A DNA stretch of 64,000 nucleotides, from the IMG/VR virus record IMGVR_UViG_3300018429_000060, positions 27,307-91,306 of that record; one strand, written 5' to 3'. The stretch's first letter is position 1; the number at the start of each line of letters is the position of its first letter. Shown piece by piece: positions 8,573 to 18,495 of the stretch. Under the pieces are notes generated by a model. That model saw only the letters and a program-made list of their open reading frames with translations. It had not been told where the DNA came from and did not search any database. This DNA comes from a virus. A program made the position numbers and the translations under genes.

Positions 8573-9412
8573 CTAGCCTCGGGTGCCGCTGGTGTCGGTC
8601 AGCGTGTTGAACCCGGCGCGCAGTCGGGTGCCGATCGCCACGGCCTCTCGGACGATCGGGTCCGGCGATGACGCCGCCGGGCCGTCCTCCCGGAGCAGGA
8701 ACATCGCGTAGGCCACCGTGCCCGCCGACGTGCGGGTCGGCCGCGACGTCATCGCTTCGCCGGCGCCGTCGATGGCCTCAATCAGGAGCCGCCGCTGCTG
8801 CTCGTCGTCGACCAGGGCGGCCAGGTGCTCGCGGTGGTCAACCAGGACCTCGGCCACCCGCAGCAGCTGCGGATGGTGCTCGACAAGCCAGCGGTCAACC
8901 CGGCCGGCGTGCTCGGTCTCGGCGGCGGTGGGCGGGTGTTCGCCGCCGCGGCGCCACCGGGTGGTCAGCAGCTTCCGCCGGTTCCACACCGCCTGGCGGG
9001 ACCAGAGGCCGAGCCAGCGGCCGAACAGGCTCGGCAGGGCGTGCACCTCGTGGCCGGTGTCCAGCACAGCCAGCTCGTGGCGCTGCAGGGCCTGGTCGGC
9101 CTGCTGGCGTAGGTACCGGACCAGCAGGGCCCGGTCGGGCAGCTCGGCGCGGCGGACCTCGTCGGGTACCCGACGGTGCTGGTGCAGGTAGTGCACCACC
9201 GTGGTGACGTCGTCCTCGTCGACGACCGTGCGGGGGTAGTAGTCCAGGTCCGGGTCGTGTGCGGTGCTGCGGAGCCGGCGGATGCGGTCGGCCGCGCACT
9301 GGGCGTCGCTGTCGGACACCGCCGGCACGAGCTCGGTGAGGCGCCGGCGGACCCGGCCGCGGCCGCGGTCCGGTGTGCGGGGCTGCCTCAGCGAGGTCAT
9401 GTCAGTCAGCAT
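8573..9412 (-). CDS. Hypothetical helical protein, about 279 aa
   Basis: A long, charged and mostly helical protein (DRALLVRYLRQQADQALQRH, then VWNRRKLLTTRWRRG). No transmembrane segment or enzyme motif is visible. Several ATG codons lie near the start (9412, 9400) and none has a convincing ribosome site. It is alone on its strand before the tail module. Function unknown. Confidence 0.6.
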   Translation of the reverse strand: MLTDMTSLRQPRTPDRGRGRVRRRLTELVPAVSDSDAQCAADRIRRLRSTAHDPDLDYYPRTVVDEDDVTTVVHYLHQHRRVPDEVRRAELPDRALLVRYLRQQADQALQRHELAVLDTGHEVHALPSLFGRWLGLWSRQAVWNRRKLLTTRWRRGGEHPPTAAETEHAGRVDRWLVEHHPQLLRVAEVLVDHREHLAALVDDEQQRRLLIEAIDGAGEAMTSRPTRTSAGTVAYAMFLLREDGPAASSPDPIVREAVAIGTRLRAGFNTLTDTSGTRG

Positions 9413-9513
9413 CCCACTCACCATCGTGTGGTGTGGGTGGCCCACTCCTACCCCAAGGCGGTGACGGGTCGCGGCAGTCCGTGTCCGTCGACGGTGCTGT
9501 GGTTAGCGTGATC

Positions 9514-9707
9514 GACGGGGATGGAGGATCCCGCCTCCACCTAGAACCCGACCGTTGCACGGAGCGCCCAGCGAGCCGCGCAACACCCTCACCGGCCGCC
9601 GTTGGCCGGAACGGTGAGGCGGTTCCCTCCATCCCCGTCCTTCCAGATGGTTCGCGTCACCCTGGCCGGGCACCGACTCCTCAATCCCTCAGCCGGCCAG
9701 GGTGACG
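9514..9707. repeat. Nested inverted repeats upstream of the tape measure gene
   Basis: 9514-9537 is nearly the reverse complement of 9616-9639 (GACGGGGATGGAGG core), and inside lies CCTCACCG/CGGTGAGG. A second perfect 15-bp hairpin has arms 9655-9669 and 9693-9707. The last may be a terminator. The whole 370-bp gap holds no gene. Confidence 0.55.
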
Positions 9708-9819
9708 TGGCCGCTGGACCCCCGCGGCCGTTGATCACCGCGGCTATGCTCTGGCCAGGCACAGCACAGCCGACTGGCGCACCGGGGCCGGGCACACCCA
9801 GCAGAGGTGTGACCCCCGG

Positions 9820-12800
9820 ATGGCAGTCGAAGGCGGCCCGATCGCGCAAGCCGCGGCCGAGCTCGTCATGGACGTCTCCTCGTTCGGGCCCGACGTCAAG
9901 CGCAAGGTCACCGCCGCGGCGGCGGCCGCGGGCAAGGACTTCGACCGTGAGCTGATCAAGGCCACCCAGCGCACCGGCGGTGTGGTCGGCAACGGCATCT
10001 GGACCAAGGTCGAGGACGGCGCCGGCCGCGGCGGTGTCCGCGCCGGGCAGGAGTTCGACCGGGGGGTGCGGGCGGCGACCCGCCGCACCGGCACCCAGCT
10101 GGGCCGGTCCGGCACCCAGGCCGGGTTCTCCTGGGGCAACGCGTTCAAGACAGCGCTGGCGCTGGTGCTCACCGGTGCGCTGCTGCGTGGGGTGTTCGCG
10201 CCGCTGGAGGCGGTCGGCAAGGGCCTCGGGCTGGCCACCGTCGGCGCCGGCGCCGCGGCCGCCGCGGCGGGGCTGCTGCAGATCGTCGCGGCCGCCGCGC
10301 CGGCCACCGGGGTGCTGCTGCTGATCCCGGCGCTGGCGGTGGCGGCCGGCGCCGGGCTGCTCACCCTGCGGGTGGCCCTGTCCGGGATGGGGGAGGCGTT
10401 CTCGGCTGCCCTGTCCGGTGACCCCCGCAAGTTCGCCGAGGCGATCGAGTCGCTGTCGCCGGCGGCGCGGTTGGTGGCGCAGGAGTTCCAGCGGCTGGTG
10501 CCGGAGCTGCACGACATCCGTGACGCGACCCAGGAGGCGTTCTTCGGGCCGTTGCAGGGGCGGCTGACGGCGATCGCCGCCACCCTGCTGGGTCCGGTCC
10601 GGTCCGGCATGGTCGGCGTCTCGGCGGCCAGCGCCCAGGTGGCGCTCGGCCTCGGTGACATCGCGGCCCAGGCGCCCACCACGGCGCTGGTCGCCGGCGG
10701 CTTCGACCTGGCCCGCCTGGCGGTGGCGGCGCTGCTGCCCGGTGTGCTGGCGATCGTGCTCGGGGTCCGTGACCTCGGGGTGGTGGCGCTGCCGCTGCTG
10801 TCGCAGATGTCGGCGGCCACCGGTGGTGTCGCCGTCCAGTTCGGGCAGTGGCTGTCCGCGATCGCCGCGTCCGGTCAGGCGGTCACCTGGATCCAGCAGG
10901 CGCTGGCCACGCTGGCCCAGTTCGGGCAGCTGCTGCTGCAGGTCGGCGGCATCATCGGGGCCGTCCTGGGCGCCGCCCAGACCTCCGGCGCCGGTGCCCT
11001 GGTGACGCTGACGGAGCTGCTGCACAGCGTCAACGCGTTCCTGTCCGGCACCGCCGGGCAGACCGCGCTGGTCAGCATCTTCACCTCGTTGAGCCAGGTC
11101 GGTGCCGCCCTGTCGCCGGTGCTGACCGCGCTGCTGGTGCAGCTCGGCCTGATCGCCCCGTTCGCCGCCCAGATCGCCGTCGCGCTCGGCCCCGGACTGG
11201 CCTCCGCGGTCGGCTCTCTCGGGCAGGCCCTGGTTGGTCTGGGGCCCGGTTTCGTGGCCATCGCGGCCGGGCTGAGCCAAGGGTTGATCGCCGCCGGCCC
11301 CGGCATCATCGCTCTCGCCGGGGCGCTCGGGATGCTGCTCGGGTCGGTGGGTCCGCTGCTGCCCCAGCTCGGGCTGCTGGTCGGGTTGGTCGCCGGCGTG
11401 CTCGGTCAGGCGCTGGTCAGCGTCACCCCCGCGCTGATCGCCGTCGCCGGGGTGGTGCTGCGGCTGCTCACCGCGGTGGCGCCGCTGATTCCCGTGCTGG
11501 GCCAGCTGGTCGCCGTGGTGGCGGTCGCGCTCGTGCAGGCCCTCGATGCGCTGCTCCCGGCGATCGAGCCGATCGTCGCCGGACTCGTCTCCGGGCTCGC
11601 CCCCGTCCTTCCCGAACTCGCCCGCGCCTTCGCCGGCCTGGTGGCCGCCGTGGCGCCGCTGCTACCGCCGCTCGGTGCGCTGATCGGGTTCGTGCTACGC
11701 CTGGCCGGCATCGCCCTGGCCTTCCAGTTCAAGGGCCTGGCCGACGCGTTCGAGCTGATCGCGGCCGTGATCGGCCCCGTCGTCGCCGGCATCTCCCGGT
11801 TCGTGTCCTACCTGGGGTCGCTGGACTTCGGGGCGATCGCCGCCGGCATCGGCGGTGCGTTCGCCGGCGCCGGCGCCGCGATCCTCGGCTTCTTCCGCGG
11901 CCTGCCCGGCCAGGTCGGGCGGGCGCTGCTCGGCCTCGGCCGCGCCACCGGCAGCGCCTTCACCAGCGCCGGTCAGGCCATCCAGGACTTCCTCACCAGC
12001 CTGCCGGGGATGCTCCTGCGCGGGCTCGCCGGCCTGGGGCGGCTCTGGTTCACCCTGTTCACCAGCGCGCTGCAGCTGGGGCTGCAGGCCATCGGCATCG
12101 GCATCGCGTTGATCATCCAGGCGTTCATCGTGCTGCCGGGGCTGATCGGCCGCGGCCTGGTGGCGCTGCCCGGCGTCATCGCCGGCGCCTTCGCCGCCGC
12201 GTGGCGGCTCGCCGTCGACGCCACCACCGCGGCGGTCGCCGCGATCGTGGCGTGGCTGGCCGGGCTGGGCCGTGACGTCGGGTCGATCCTGTCCGCGCTG
12301 CCCGGCCAGGTCGGCGGGTTCTTCCGCGACGCGTTCGCCTCCGGCAAGGCGTGGGTGCTGGACGGGGTGACCGTCATCGTCGGCTACGTCTCGACCCTGC
12401 CGGGGCGCATCGGCGGGTTCCTGTCCGGGCTGCCCGGCCAGATCGGCGCGATCTTCCGCAACGCGTTCGCCTCCGGCAAGCAGTGGGCGCTGGACGGGGT
12501 CAACACCATCGTCGGCTACATCGCCGGCCTCCCCGGCCGCATCGGCGCCTTCGCCGGGCAGATGTTCGACGCCGGCGCCCGGCTGGGGAGCCGCCTGCTC
12601 GACGGGCTGCGTCAGCTCGGGTCGTTCGTGTCCGGGCTGGGGCGGGCGTTGCTGAACTACGTCATCGACGGCATCAACCGCGGCATCAGCTCGGCCTGGA
12701 AGCTGCCCGGTGCGCCGCCGCAGATCCCCCGCATGGCCAAGGGCGCCATCGTCGACAAGGCCACCCTCGCCCTGCTCGGTGAGGCCGGCCGCGAGGTGGT

Positions 12801-13020
12801 CATCCCGCTGACCAAGCCGGCGCGGGCGGTGCAGCTGGCCGCCGACTCGGGCCTGCTCGACCTGCTCATCCGCCAGGGCGCGCTGCGGCCCCGCGGCGGC
12901 GACGGCGCCGTGCAGCAGGTCGTGATCAACGCCCCGATCACGGTGCAGGCGCCGTACTCCGACCCCGAGCTGGTCGCCCTGGCCACCGTCGACCGGCTGC
13001 TGCGTGAGGCGGAACTGTGA
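9820..13020 (+). CDS. Tail tape measure protein, 1066 aa
   Basis: Sets tail length and lies inside the tail tube before DNA ejection. Evidence is the great length, the Ala/Gly/Leu-rich hydrophobic repeats through residues 90-850, and the typical end (MAKGAIVDKATLALLGEAGR, then EVVIPLTKPARAV) shared by siphophage tape measures. Two near-repeats of LPGQVGGFFRDAFASGKAW and LPGQIGAIFRNAFASGKQW occur near residues 830-890. No peptidase or lysozyme domain is seen. Its length implies a long flexible tail. First gene of the tail operon. Confidence 0.9.
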   Translation: MAVEGGPIAQAAAELVMDVSSFGPDVKRKVTAAAAAAGKDFDRELIKATQRTGGVVGNGIWTKVEDGAGRGGVRAGQEFDRGVRAATRRTGTQLGRSGTQAGFSWGNAFKTALALVLTGALLRGVFAPLEAVGKGLGLATVGAGAAAAAAGLLQIVAAAAPATGVLLLIPALAVAAGAGLLTLRVALSGMGEAFSAALSGDPRKFAEAIESLSPAARLVAQEFQRLVPELHDIRDATQEAFFGPLQGRLTAIAATLLGPVRSGMVGVSAASAQVALGLGDIAAQAPTTALVAGGFDLARLAVAALLPGVLAIVLGVRDLGVVALPLLSQMSAATGGVAVQFGQWLSAIAASGQAVTWIQQALATLAQFGQLLLQVGGIIGAVLGAAQTSGAGALVTLTELLHSVNAFLSGTAGQTALVSIFTSLSQVGAALSPVLTALLVQLGLIAPFAAQIAVALGPGLASAVGSLGQALVGLGPGFVAIAAGLSQGLIAAGPGIIALAGALGMLLGSVGPLLPQLGLLVGLVAGVLGQALVSVTPALIAVAGVVLRLLTAVAPLIPVLGQLVAVVAVALVQALDALLPAIEPIVAGLVSGLAPVLPELARAFAGLVAAVAPLLPPLGALIGFVLRLAGIALAFQFKGLADAFELIAAVIGPVVAGISRFVSYLGSLDFGAIAAGIGGAFAGAGAAILGFFRGLPGQVGRALLGLGRATGSAFTSAGQAIQDFLTSLPGMLLRGLAGLGRLWFTLFTSALQLGLQAIGIGIALIIQAFIVLPGLIGRGLVALPGVIAGAFAAAWRLAVDATTAAVAAIVAWLAGLGRDVGSILSALPGQVGGFFRDAFASGKAWVLDGVTVIVGYVSTLPGRIGGFLSGLPGQIGAIFRNAFASGKQWALDGVNTIVGYIAGLPGRIGAFAGQMFDAGARLGSRLLDGLRQLGSFVSGLGRALLNYVIDGINRGISSAWKLPGAPPQIPRMAKGAIVDKATLALLGEAGREVVIPLTKPARAVQLAADSGLLDLLIRQGALRPRGGDGAVQQVVINAPITVQAPYSDPELVALATVDRLLREAEL

Positions 13021-13044
13021 CCCCGCGCAGTGTGAGGAGCGGTC

Positions 13045-14322
13045 ATGTATGACCACTGGCTGACCCTCGGCGGTGTCGAGCTCGTCAACTCCACCCGCGC
13101 CGCCCAGTACGCCGGCGCCCTCGGGATCACCGTGGTGCGGTGCGCCGGCTGCCGCGACATCACCCGCGCCCTGCGCGACGCCCCGTATACGCTGCCCGGC
13201 GACCCGGACAACCCCGCACCCTGGTACGACCCGTCGCTGCCCGAGTCGGCCGGGTTCGCCGGCCTGGTCGGGGTGGAGTTCGAGGGCCTGTCCCGCGGCA
13301 CCGGCGGCCGCCAGACGGTGCCGCTGCTCGGCGCCGGCTCCGCGATCGGCGGGCTGCGCCGCGGCGCTCGGGAGGTGCTGGTCAAGGCGCTCATGCTGGC
13401 CACCACCGACGCCGCCATGTCCTACGGCACCGCCTGGCTGGCGTCGGCGCTGCGCGGGTCGATCTGCCAGACGTCCTGCGTCGCCGACGAGCTGTGCGTG
13501 TTCGCCTACTGCCCCAGCTGCGCCTCCCCGCCGCCGGACCCGCCGGCCTACGACTCGTGCGGGGACGCGGCGCTGCGCACCGTGCTGGACACCGGGCTGC
13601 TCGCCGGCCCGACACCCACCCGCACCCTCACCGTCGGCGGGGGCGTCCTCACCGAGGTCGAGTTCTCGCTGGTGTGCGGGCAGCCGTTCCTGTGGCGGCA
13701 GCCGCGGTACGTGACCGGAACCGGCCAACCCGGTGTGTCGCCGGCGCCGCCGATCGGCCCCGGTGAGGGCTGCGTGGAGAGCATCGACTGCGCCCACGAC
13801 CCGCTGTGTCTGCCGCTGCCGCCGCCGATCCGGCCGCCGGCGCCGCCCAACCCGTGTTTCCCCGGACCGCCGCCGGTGGGCGACACCCGCCGCACCATCG
13901 TGACCGTGCCGCCGGGGCTGCTGCCGCAGTGGTTCGAGAACGTGCCGATCCTGGAGATCCGCACCGGGTCGCTGGCCCTGCGGCGGGTCACGATCCGCTT
14001 CTACTCCAACCCGGCGCTCTATGAGTGCGCCGAGTACGTCGACCCGTGCACCGCCTGCGCCGAGATCAACATCCCGTACCTGCCGCGCGGGGTGGTGTTC
14101 CGCCTGGACGGGCGGCTGGAGCGGGCGACGGTCGACTGCCCCGGCGGCCCCGGCCTCGACGTCGCCGACGTCGAGGTGTTCGGCCCCGGCGGCGGCCTGT
14201 TCGAGTGGCCCATCTTCGAGTGCAACACGTCGCTGTGCATCGAGGTCGTCGTGCAGCAGTCCACCGCGGCGCCGGACTCGCGCATCGACCTGTGGATGGC
14301 CGCCCGAGAGGACGCCGCCTGA
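13045..14322 (+). CDS. Minor tail protein (distal-tail-like), 425 aa
   Basis: Follows the tape measure by 24 bases with a GAGGAG ribosome site, the position of distal tail proteins in siphophages. The opening MYDHWLTLGGVELVNSTRAA is typical of actinophage minor tail proteins. It carries many cysteines (CQTSCVADELCVFAYCPSC) and a Pro-rich linker before a beta-rich C-terminal domain. The stop overlaps the next start (TGATG). Confidence 0.75.
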   Translation: MYDHWLTLGGVELVNSTRAAQYAGALGITVVRCAGCRDITRALRDAPYTLPGDPDNPAPWYDPSLPESAGFAGLVGVEFEGLSRGTGGRQTVPLLGAGSAIGGLRRGAREVLVKALMLATTDAAMSYGTAWLASALRGSICQTSCVADELCVFAYCPSCASPPPDPPAYDSCGDAALRTVLDTGLLAGPTPTRTLTVGGGVLTEVEFSLVCGQPFLWRQPRYVTGTGQPGVSPAPPIGPGEGCVESIDCAHDPLCLPLPPPIRPPAPPNPCFPGPPPVGDTRRTIVTVPPGLLPQWFENVPILEIRTGSLALRRVTIRFYSNPALYECAEYVDPCTACAEINIPYLPRGVVFRLDGRLERATVDCPGGPGLDVADVEVFGPGGGLFEWPIFECNTSLCIEVVVQQSTAAPDSRIDLWMAAREDAA

Positions 14323-15452
14323 TGCTCGGCTGCGCCCAGAACTACGCCGCGGCGATCCACGAACGCGGCGGCCGCCGCCGCGTGGTGACCCTGTCCGGGA
14401 TCACCCGCATCGGGTGGGAACGCAAACTCGACGACTTCTCCGACGCCACCGTGGTGCTGGCCAAAGCGAAGGCCAGTCGCGCCTGTCTGCGCAGCCTGGG
14501 GCCGATCGAGCCGTGGCAGCACGAGGTGTCGCTCTACCGCGACGGGCAGCGGGTGTGGGAGGGGCCGCTGTTCGACTTCGAGGAGAGCCGGGCCTCCATC
14601 ACCCTCACCGCCCGCGATCCGCTGGCCTGGCTCACCCGCCGCGCCCTGCACACCGTGGCGCCGGCCGGGCCGGTCAACGCCGCCGCCTACGCCGACACCG
14701 TCATCCGCGACGCGTTGGGCTACGCCGGGCAGGACCCGAACCTGATCCCGTTCTTGCAGATCACCACGACCAACTCGCCCACCACCCAGCGGGAGACGCA
14801 GCCGTTGACCGTCACCGCCGGCGCCGAGCTGGCCGAGATCGCCAAGGCCGGCCTGGACTACTTCGCCATCGGCCGCAGCATCCACGTGCTGCCCGACCGG
14901 GTCGACTACACGGTGCGGCCCTACCGGCTGCGCGAGGAGCACTTCCTGGCCGACCTCACCGTGCGCAAGGTCGGCTCCGAGGCCGCCACCAAGGCGTACG
15001 TGGTGGGCACCGGGGAGACCGGCGCCGCCCCGGTCGGTGAGTTCGGGGGCCCAGCGGCCGGCTACGGCCTGATCGAGAACGTGTCCACCAGCCAGAACAC
15101 CTCCGACCTGGGGGTGCTCGCCGGGATCGGCGCCAAGGTCGTCGGCTACGGCAACCCGGTGCCCTACACGGTGCTCGTGCCCACCGGCAGCCAACTGTCG
15201 CCGCGCGCCCCGATCGGCATCCCGGACCTCGTCCCCGGCCGGTACATCCAGGTGGCCATCGCCAACTACGCGGTTCCGGTGCTCGCGCTGATGAAGCTCA
15301 ACCAGGTCGGTTGTTCCTGGACCCCGGACACTCCCGAGCAGGTCAGCGTGGCGTTGATCCCCAAGGACGTGTTCGACCTGCCGCCGGCCGAGCTCGCCGA
15401 GCTCGTCGCCGCCGACCACGCCCGCGGCGGTGTGCTGGCCGGTGCGCGGTGA
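14322..15452 (+). CDS. Minor tail protein (baseplate hub-like), 376 aa
   Basis: Second protein after the tape measure, the usual slot of the tail hub. Its N-terminal domain (LSGITRIGWERKLDDFSDAT) and middle region (LTARDPLAWLTRRALHT) resemble hub proteins of actinobacteriophages. No peptidase motif is visible. Translationally coupled on both sides. Confidence 0.7.
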   Translation: MLGCAQNYAAAIHERGGRRRVVTLSGITRIGWERKLDDFSDATVVLAKAKASRACLRSLGPIEPWQHEVSLYRDGQRVWEGPLFDFEESRASITLTARDPLAWLTRRALHTVAPAGPVNAAAYADTVIRDALGYAGQDPNLIPFLQITTTNSPTTQRETQPLTVTAGAELAEIAKAGLDYFAIGRSIHVLPDRVDYTVRPYRLREEHFLADLTVRKVGSEAATKAYVVGTGETGAAPVGEFGGPAAGYGLIENVSTSQNTSDLGVLAGIGAKVVGYGNPVPYTVLVPTGSQLSPRAPIGIPDLVPGRYIQVAIANYAVPVLALMKLNQVGCSWTPDTPEQVSVALIPKDVFDLPPAELAELVAADHARGGVLAGAR

Positions 15453-15703
15453 TCAAGAGCAGTCCCAACGCGAGCCTGGGCCAGTACGCGGTGCGTGACC
15501 GGCTGCGGGCCCACGCCCGCGCCGCCCAGCCCGCCGGCGCCCGCGCCCCGGCCGCCCCATACGGCGCGGCGCCGCCGGCGGTGGTGGTGATCGGCGACTA
15601 CCGGCTCGACGTCGACCCCGACACCGGCGCGCTGATCGCCGTGCACCAACCCACCGGCCACACCCAGACCCTGTTCGCACCACCGTGGGGAGACCCGACA
15701 TGA
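15449..15703 (+). CDS. Small tail-module protein, 84 aa
   Basis: The GTG overlaps the previous stop (GTGA). A basic, Ala-rich N-terminus is followed by a beta-strand motif VVVIGDYRLDVDPDTGALIA. Its position between hub and fibre genes suggests a minor virion or assembly part. No family is recognised. Confidence 0.6.
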   Translation: MIKSSPNASLGQYAVRDRLRAHARAAQPAGARAPAAPYGAAPPAVVVIGDYRLDVDPDTGALIAVHQPTGHTQTLFAPPWGDPT

Positions 15704-15743
15704 CGACCCTCGCTCCAGCGCCGACCGCGGGAGGGCGGCGGTA

Positions 15744-17645
15744 ATGGGCCGCTGCGGATGCGCCTCCGGCTGCGGCTGCCGCCACCAGGGCCGCAACGGC
15801 GTCATCACCTCGGGCACCGGCTCGGTCGACTCGCCGATCATCGTCGAGCTGGCCAACCCGATGGACACCATCGGCTGCAACGTCATCATGGACTGCGTCG
15901 GGTCACACCTCGGTGCCGGAATGCGCTACGACCCGGTCACCCACCGCGTCGCGGCGCGGCTGTCCACCGACGGCGGCAACACCCTGGAGTTCGGCACCGA
16001 CAACGGCCTGTTCACCGGCGGCGCCGGCGGCGCCGGCGGCTTCGCCACCGTCCAGTCGCTCGTCGACGCCACCGAACCGGTCGTCGGCAGCGTCTACGGC
16101 GCCGGCTACACGCAGTACCCCGAGGGGCGGCTGGAGAGCTACGAGCAGGCCATGGCCATCGAGCTGCCGCTGATCCAGGTGCCGGTGCGCCGCTCCGCGG
16201 ACCGGCGGCTGTGGGCGGTGCACTACCGCAACCTGGGGTTCTACAACTGGCGCTACGCCGGCCTCATCACCGACGGGTTCGACCAGAAGATGGGCCGCCA
16301 CGTGTGGCTCACCCCCGGCGGTGAACCGACCATCAACCCGGCCACCAGCGAGAAGGGCTTCACCGCCCTGGCCGGGTACATGGGCTACGGCACCCAGGAC
16401 TCCTACGGGCTGGCCACCGTCGCCGACGTCGCCCGCGTCGTGCAGCGCCGCGCGGTGCTGCTGCTGGACGTCCTCGACATCGGCCTCGGTCCCGCCGACA
16501 CCCCCGCGCCGAGCCTCACCTACAGCGCGCTGCGGACGCTGATCCGCCGCATGGGACTGACCGCGTCGGCGATCGTGTGCTCGGAGTGGCCGCTGTCGGC
16601 CACCCCGGCCGAACGCGCGGAGATCCGCGCCGGGCTGCTCGCGCTGCTGTCCGACGGGGTGGCCATCGGCCTGCGGATCATGACCGCGGCGACGGCCGCG
16701 GCGATGACCCCGGCGGCCATGGTCGCCGACGGCTACACCTGGGTGATCGTGCACTACGCGCTGGCCGACACGAACCCGGCGACGGTGAAGGCGTACAAGG
16801 ACGCCGGGCTGCACGTGCTGCTCACCCCAGGGCACCGGCAGTGGCAGTACGAGCTGATGCGCGACGCCACCACGTTCGGCCCCGGCGGGCTGAAGGGCAT
16901 CCTCTGCTCCGACCCGCTGTACTGCGCCGGCGAGCAGTTCGCCCACGTGGTGCGGCGGCCGTTCGTCGACTGGTTCTGGGGCACCCCGGACTACGGCCGC
17001 CACGCGGCCTGGTCCGACGACATCCCCGGCGCGCACGCCCGGTACCGCGGCTACACCAACAGCGGCGAGGGCGGCACCCTCTCGCTGGACGGCAACATCC
17101 TGCTGCCGGGCGATGATCCCTCGTACCGCACCACCGGCTACTACCTGCTCGCCGGAGAGCTCAACCCGATCGCCTGGCCCCAGTACGACCTGGAGGTCGG
17201 GTTCGTCTGGCAGGCGCTGACCACCGACCGGACCCGGTGGATCGCGGTCTGGTTCGGCTCCCCGAACGACCGCGACCTGCGCGAGTGGACGTTGGCGACC
17301 ACTCACACCAAGGGCTACAACCTGCAGCTGACCCAGACCGGCCAATTCGTGCTGGAACGCTACGACGGCGTGGTGGGCGCCGACCCGCCCTACCAGTCGG
17401 TGCTGGTGTGGGAGTCCGGGTGGGGCACCGTCACCCCCGGCGTGCAGTACCGGATCAAGATCCGGGTCCGCGGCGACCGCATCATCGTCGGCCCCGCGTC
17501 GGAGACGAGCTCCGGGCCGGGCACCCGCGCCCTGATGGACACCACGTGGCGCGGTCCCTACCTCTACTTCGGCCGGCATTTCTTCCACAACGCGGACTCG
17601 GTCCGTATCCGCTGGGTGCAACCGGTCATCACCGAGGTCCCGTGA
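15744..17645 (+). CDS. Tail fibre/minor tail protein with phosphodiesterase-like barrel, 633 aa
   Basis: Probably the receptor-contacting protein. It starts with a Cys-rich tip (MGRCGCASGCGCRH). Residues about 130-390 resemble a glycerophosphodiester-phosphodiesterase TIM barrel (VLLLDVLDIG, SAIVCSEWPL, GLKGILCSDPLYC), a domain repeatedly seen in actinophage tail proteins. Residues about 450-630 look like a concanavalin/LamG-type beta sandwich that may bind wall glycans. GGAGGG lies upstream of the ATG. Whether the barrel is catalytic cannot be told. Confidence 0.75.
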   Translation: MGRCGCASGCGCRHQGRNGVITSGTGSVDSPIIVELANPMDTIGCNVIMDCVGSHLGAGMRYDPVTHRVAARLSTDGGNTLEFGTDNGLFTGGAGGAGGFATVQSLVDATEPVVGSVYGAGYTQYPEGRLESYEQAMAIELPLIQVPVRRSADRRLWAVHYRNLGFYNWRYAGLITDGFDQKMGRHVWLTPGGEPTINPATSEKGFTALAGYMGYGTQDSYGLATVADVARVVQRRAVLLLDVLDIGLGPADTPAPSLTYSALRTLIRRMGLTASAIVCSEWPLSATPAERAEIRAGLLALLSDGVAIGLRIMTAATAAAMTPAAMVADGYTWVIVHYALADTNPATVKAYKDAGLHVLLTPGHRQWQYELMRDATTFGPGGLKGILCSDPLYCAGEQFAHVVRRPFVDWFWGTPDYGRHAAWSDDIPGAHARYRGYTNSGEGGTLSLDGNILLPGDDPSYRTTGYYLLAGELNPIAWPQYDLEVGFVWQALTTDRTRWIAVWFGSPNDRDLREWTLATTHTKGYNLQLTQTGQFVLERYDGVVGADPPYQSVLVWESGWGTVTPGVQYRIKIRVRGDRIIVGPASETSSGPGTRALMDTTWRGPYLYFGRHFFHNADSVRIRWVQPVITEVP

Positions 17646-18484
17646 TCCCCGTTCGGAAGGTGACTACCCCCGTGACCCCTCCTGCAACGCGCCGCCGCGC
17701 CAAGACCACCCCGGCGGCGCCGCCGCCGGCCGCGCCGGCGCCGGGTGCCGCCTTGCTGGCCACCATCGCCGGCACCTGGAACCCCGGCGGCGTGCCGGCG
17801 CTCACCGCGCTGACCTATCCCGGCGCCCAGCGCGACGCCACCACCGCGGTGCAGGGCGTGCTAGGCGTCGCCGACTCCCTCATCGACTTCTACCTGGTGG
17901 CCACCCGCCACCCCGGCGGGCCGGTCTACCGCACGCTGTGGCGGCTGCTCGCCAGCTCGTCCGGCCCGACGCTGCGGATCGGCCCGGCCCAGACGCACCC
18001 CTCGCAGCTGTTCCTGTGGTTGACCCTGCGGCCGCTGGGCGAACAGCTGCAGATGGTCGGCGACCTGGCTATGCCGGACATGCCCTACCGCGGTGTCCTC
18101 GCCGAGCTGGTGCCGGCGCTGCTGCTGCGCCACTACTGGGGTCCGGCCGCCCGGCAGATCACCGTCGGCGGTCTCGGCACCGGCACCTTCACCCCGCAGA
18201 CGCTCGGCTGGCGCGACCGGTTCAGCCCCGACGTCGACGTCACCGTTCCCTACGAGCAGCCCGACCTCGCCATGTACTGGTTCGCCCAGCCGCCGGCGAG
18301 CCCACCGCCGGCGTTGTGGCTGGTCACCACCGACGCCGAGCCGGTCGGGTGGAAGGTGTCCTACTGCGTCGAACGGCCCGAGCAGCCGGCCGCCGAGCGG
18401 TGGGACGACCCGGCGCAGCCGGTGCCGCAATTCGACCCGTTGGTGTGGCCCGCAGGGCCGGATCCGAGCCACCCCGGCCCCTAA
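17642..18484 (+). CDS. Tail-module protein of unknown function, 280 aa
   Basis: The GTG overlaps the fibre stop (GTGA). The N-terminal 40 residues are Ala/Pro-rich and basic. The rest is a globular domain (LTYPGAQRDATTAVQGVLGV, then YRTLWRLLASS). Coupling to the fibre gene suggests a virion-associated or fibre-assembly role. No family is recognised. Confidence 0.6.
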   Translation: MIPVRKVTTPVTPPATRRRAKTTPAAPPPAAPAPGAALLATIAGTWNPGGVPALTALTYPGAQRDATTAVQGVLGVADSLIDFYLVATRHPGGPVYRTLWRLLASSSGPTLRIGPAQTHPSQLFLWLTLRPLGEQLQMVGDLAMPDMPYRGVLAELVPALLLRHYWGPAARQITVGGLGTGTFTPQTLGWRDRFSPDVDVTVPYEQPDLAMYWFAQPPASPPPALWLVTTDAEPVGWKVSYCVERPEQPAAERWDDPAQPVPQFDPLVWPAGPDPSHPGP

Positions 18485-18495
18485 CATCGGCAGGC

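Noticed and set aside
9589-13797. Long minus-strand frames (563 and 700 aa) opposite the tape measure gene
   Set aside because: Compositionally biased shadows (Gly/Gln/Arg-rich) of a well-supported + strand gene, with no ribosome sites.
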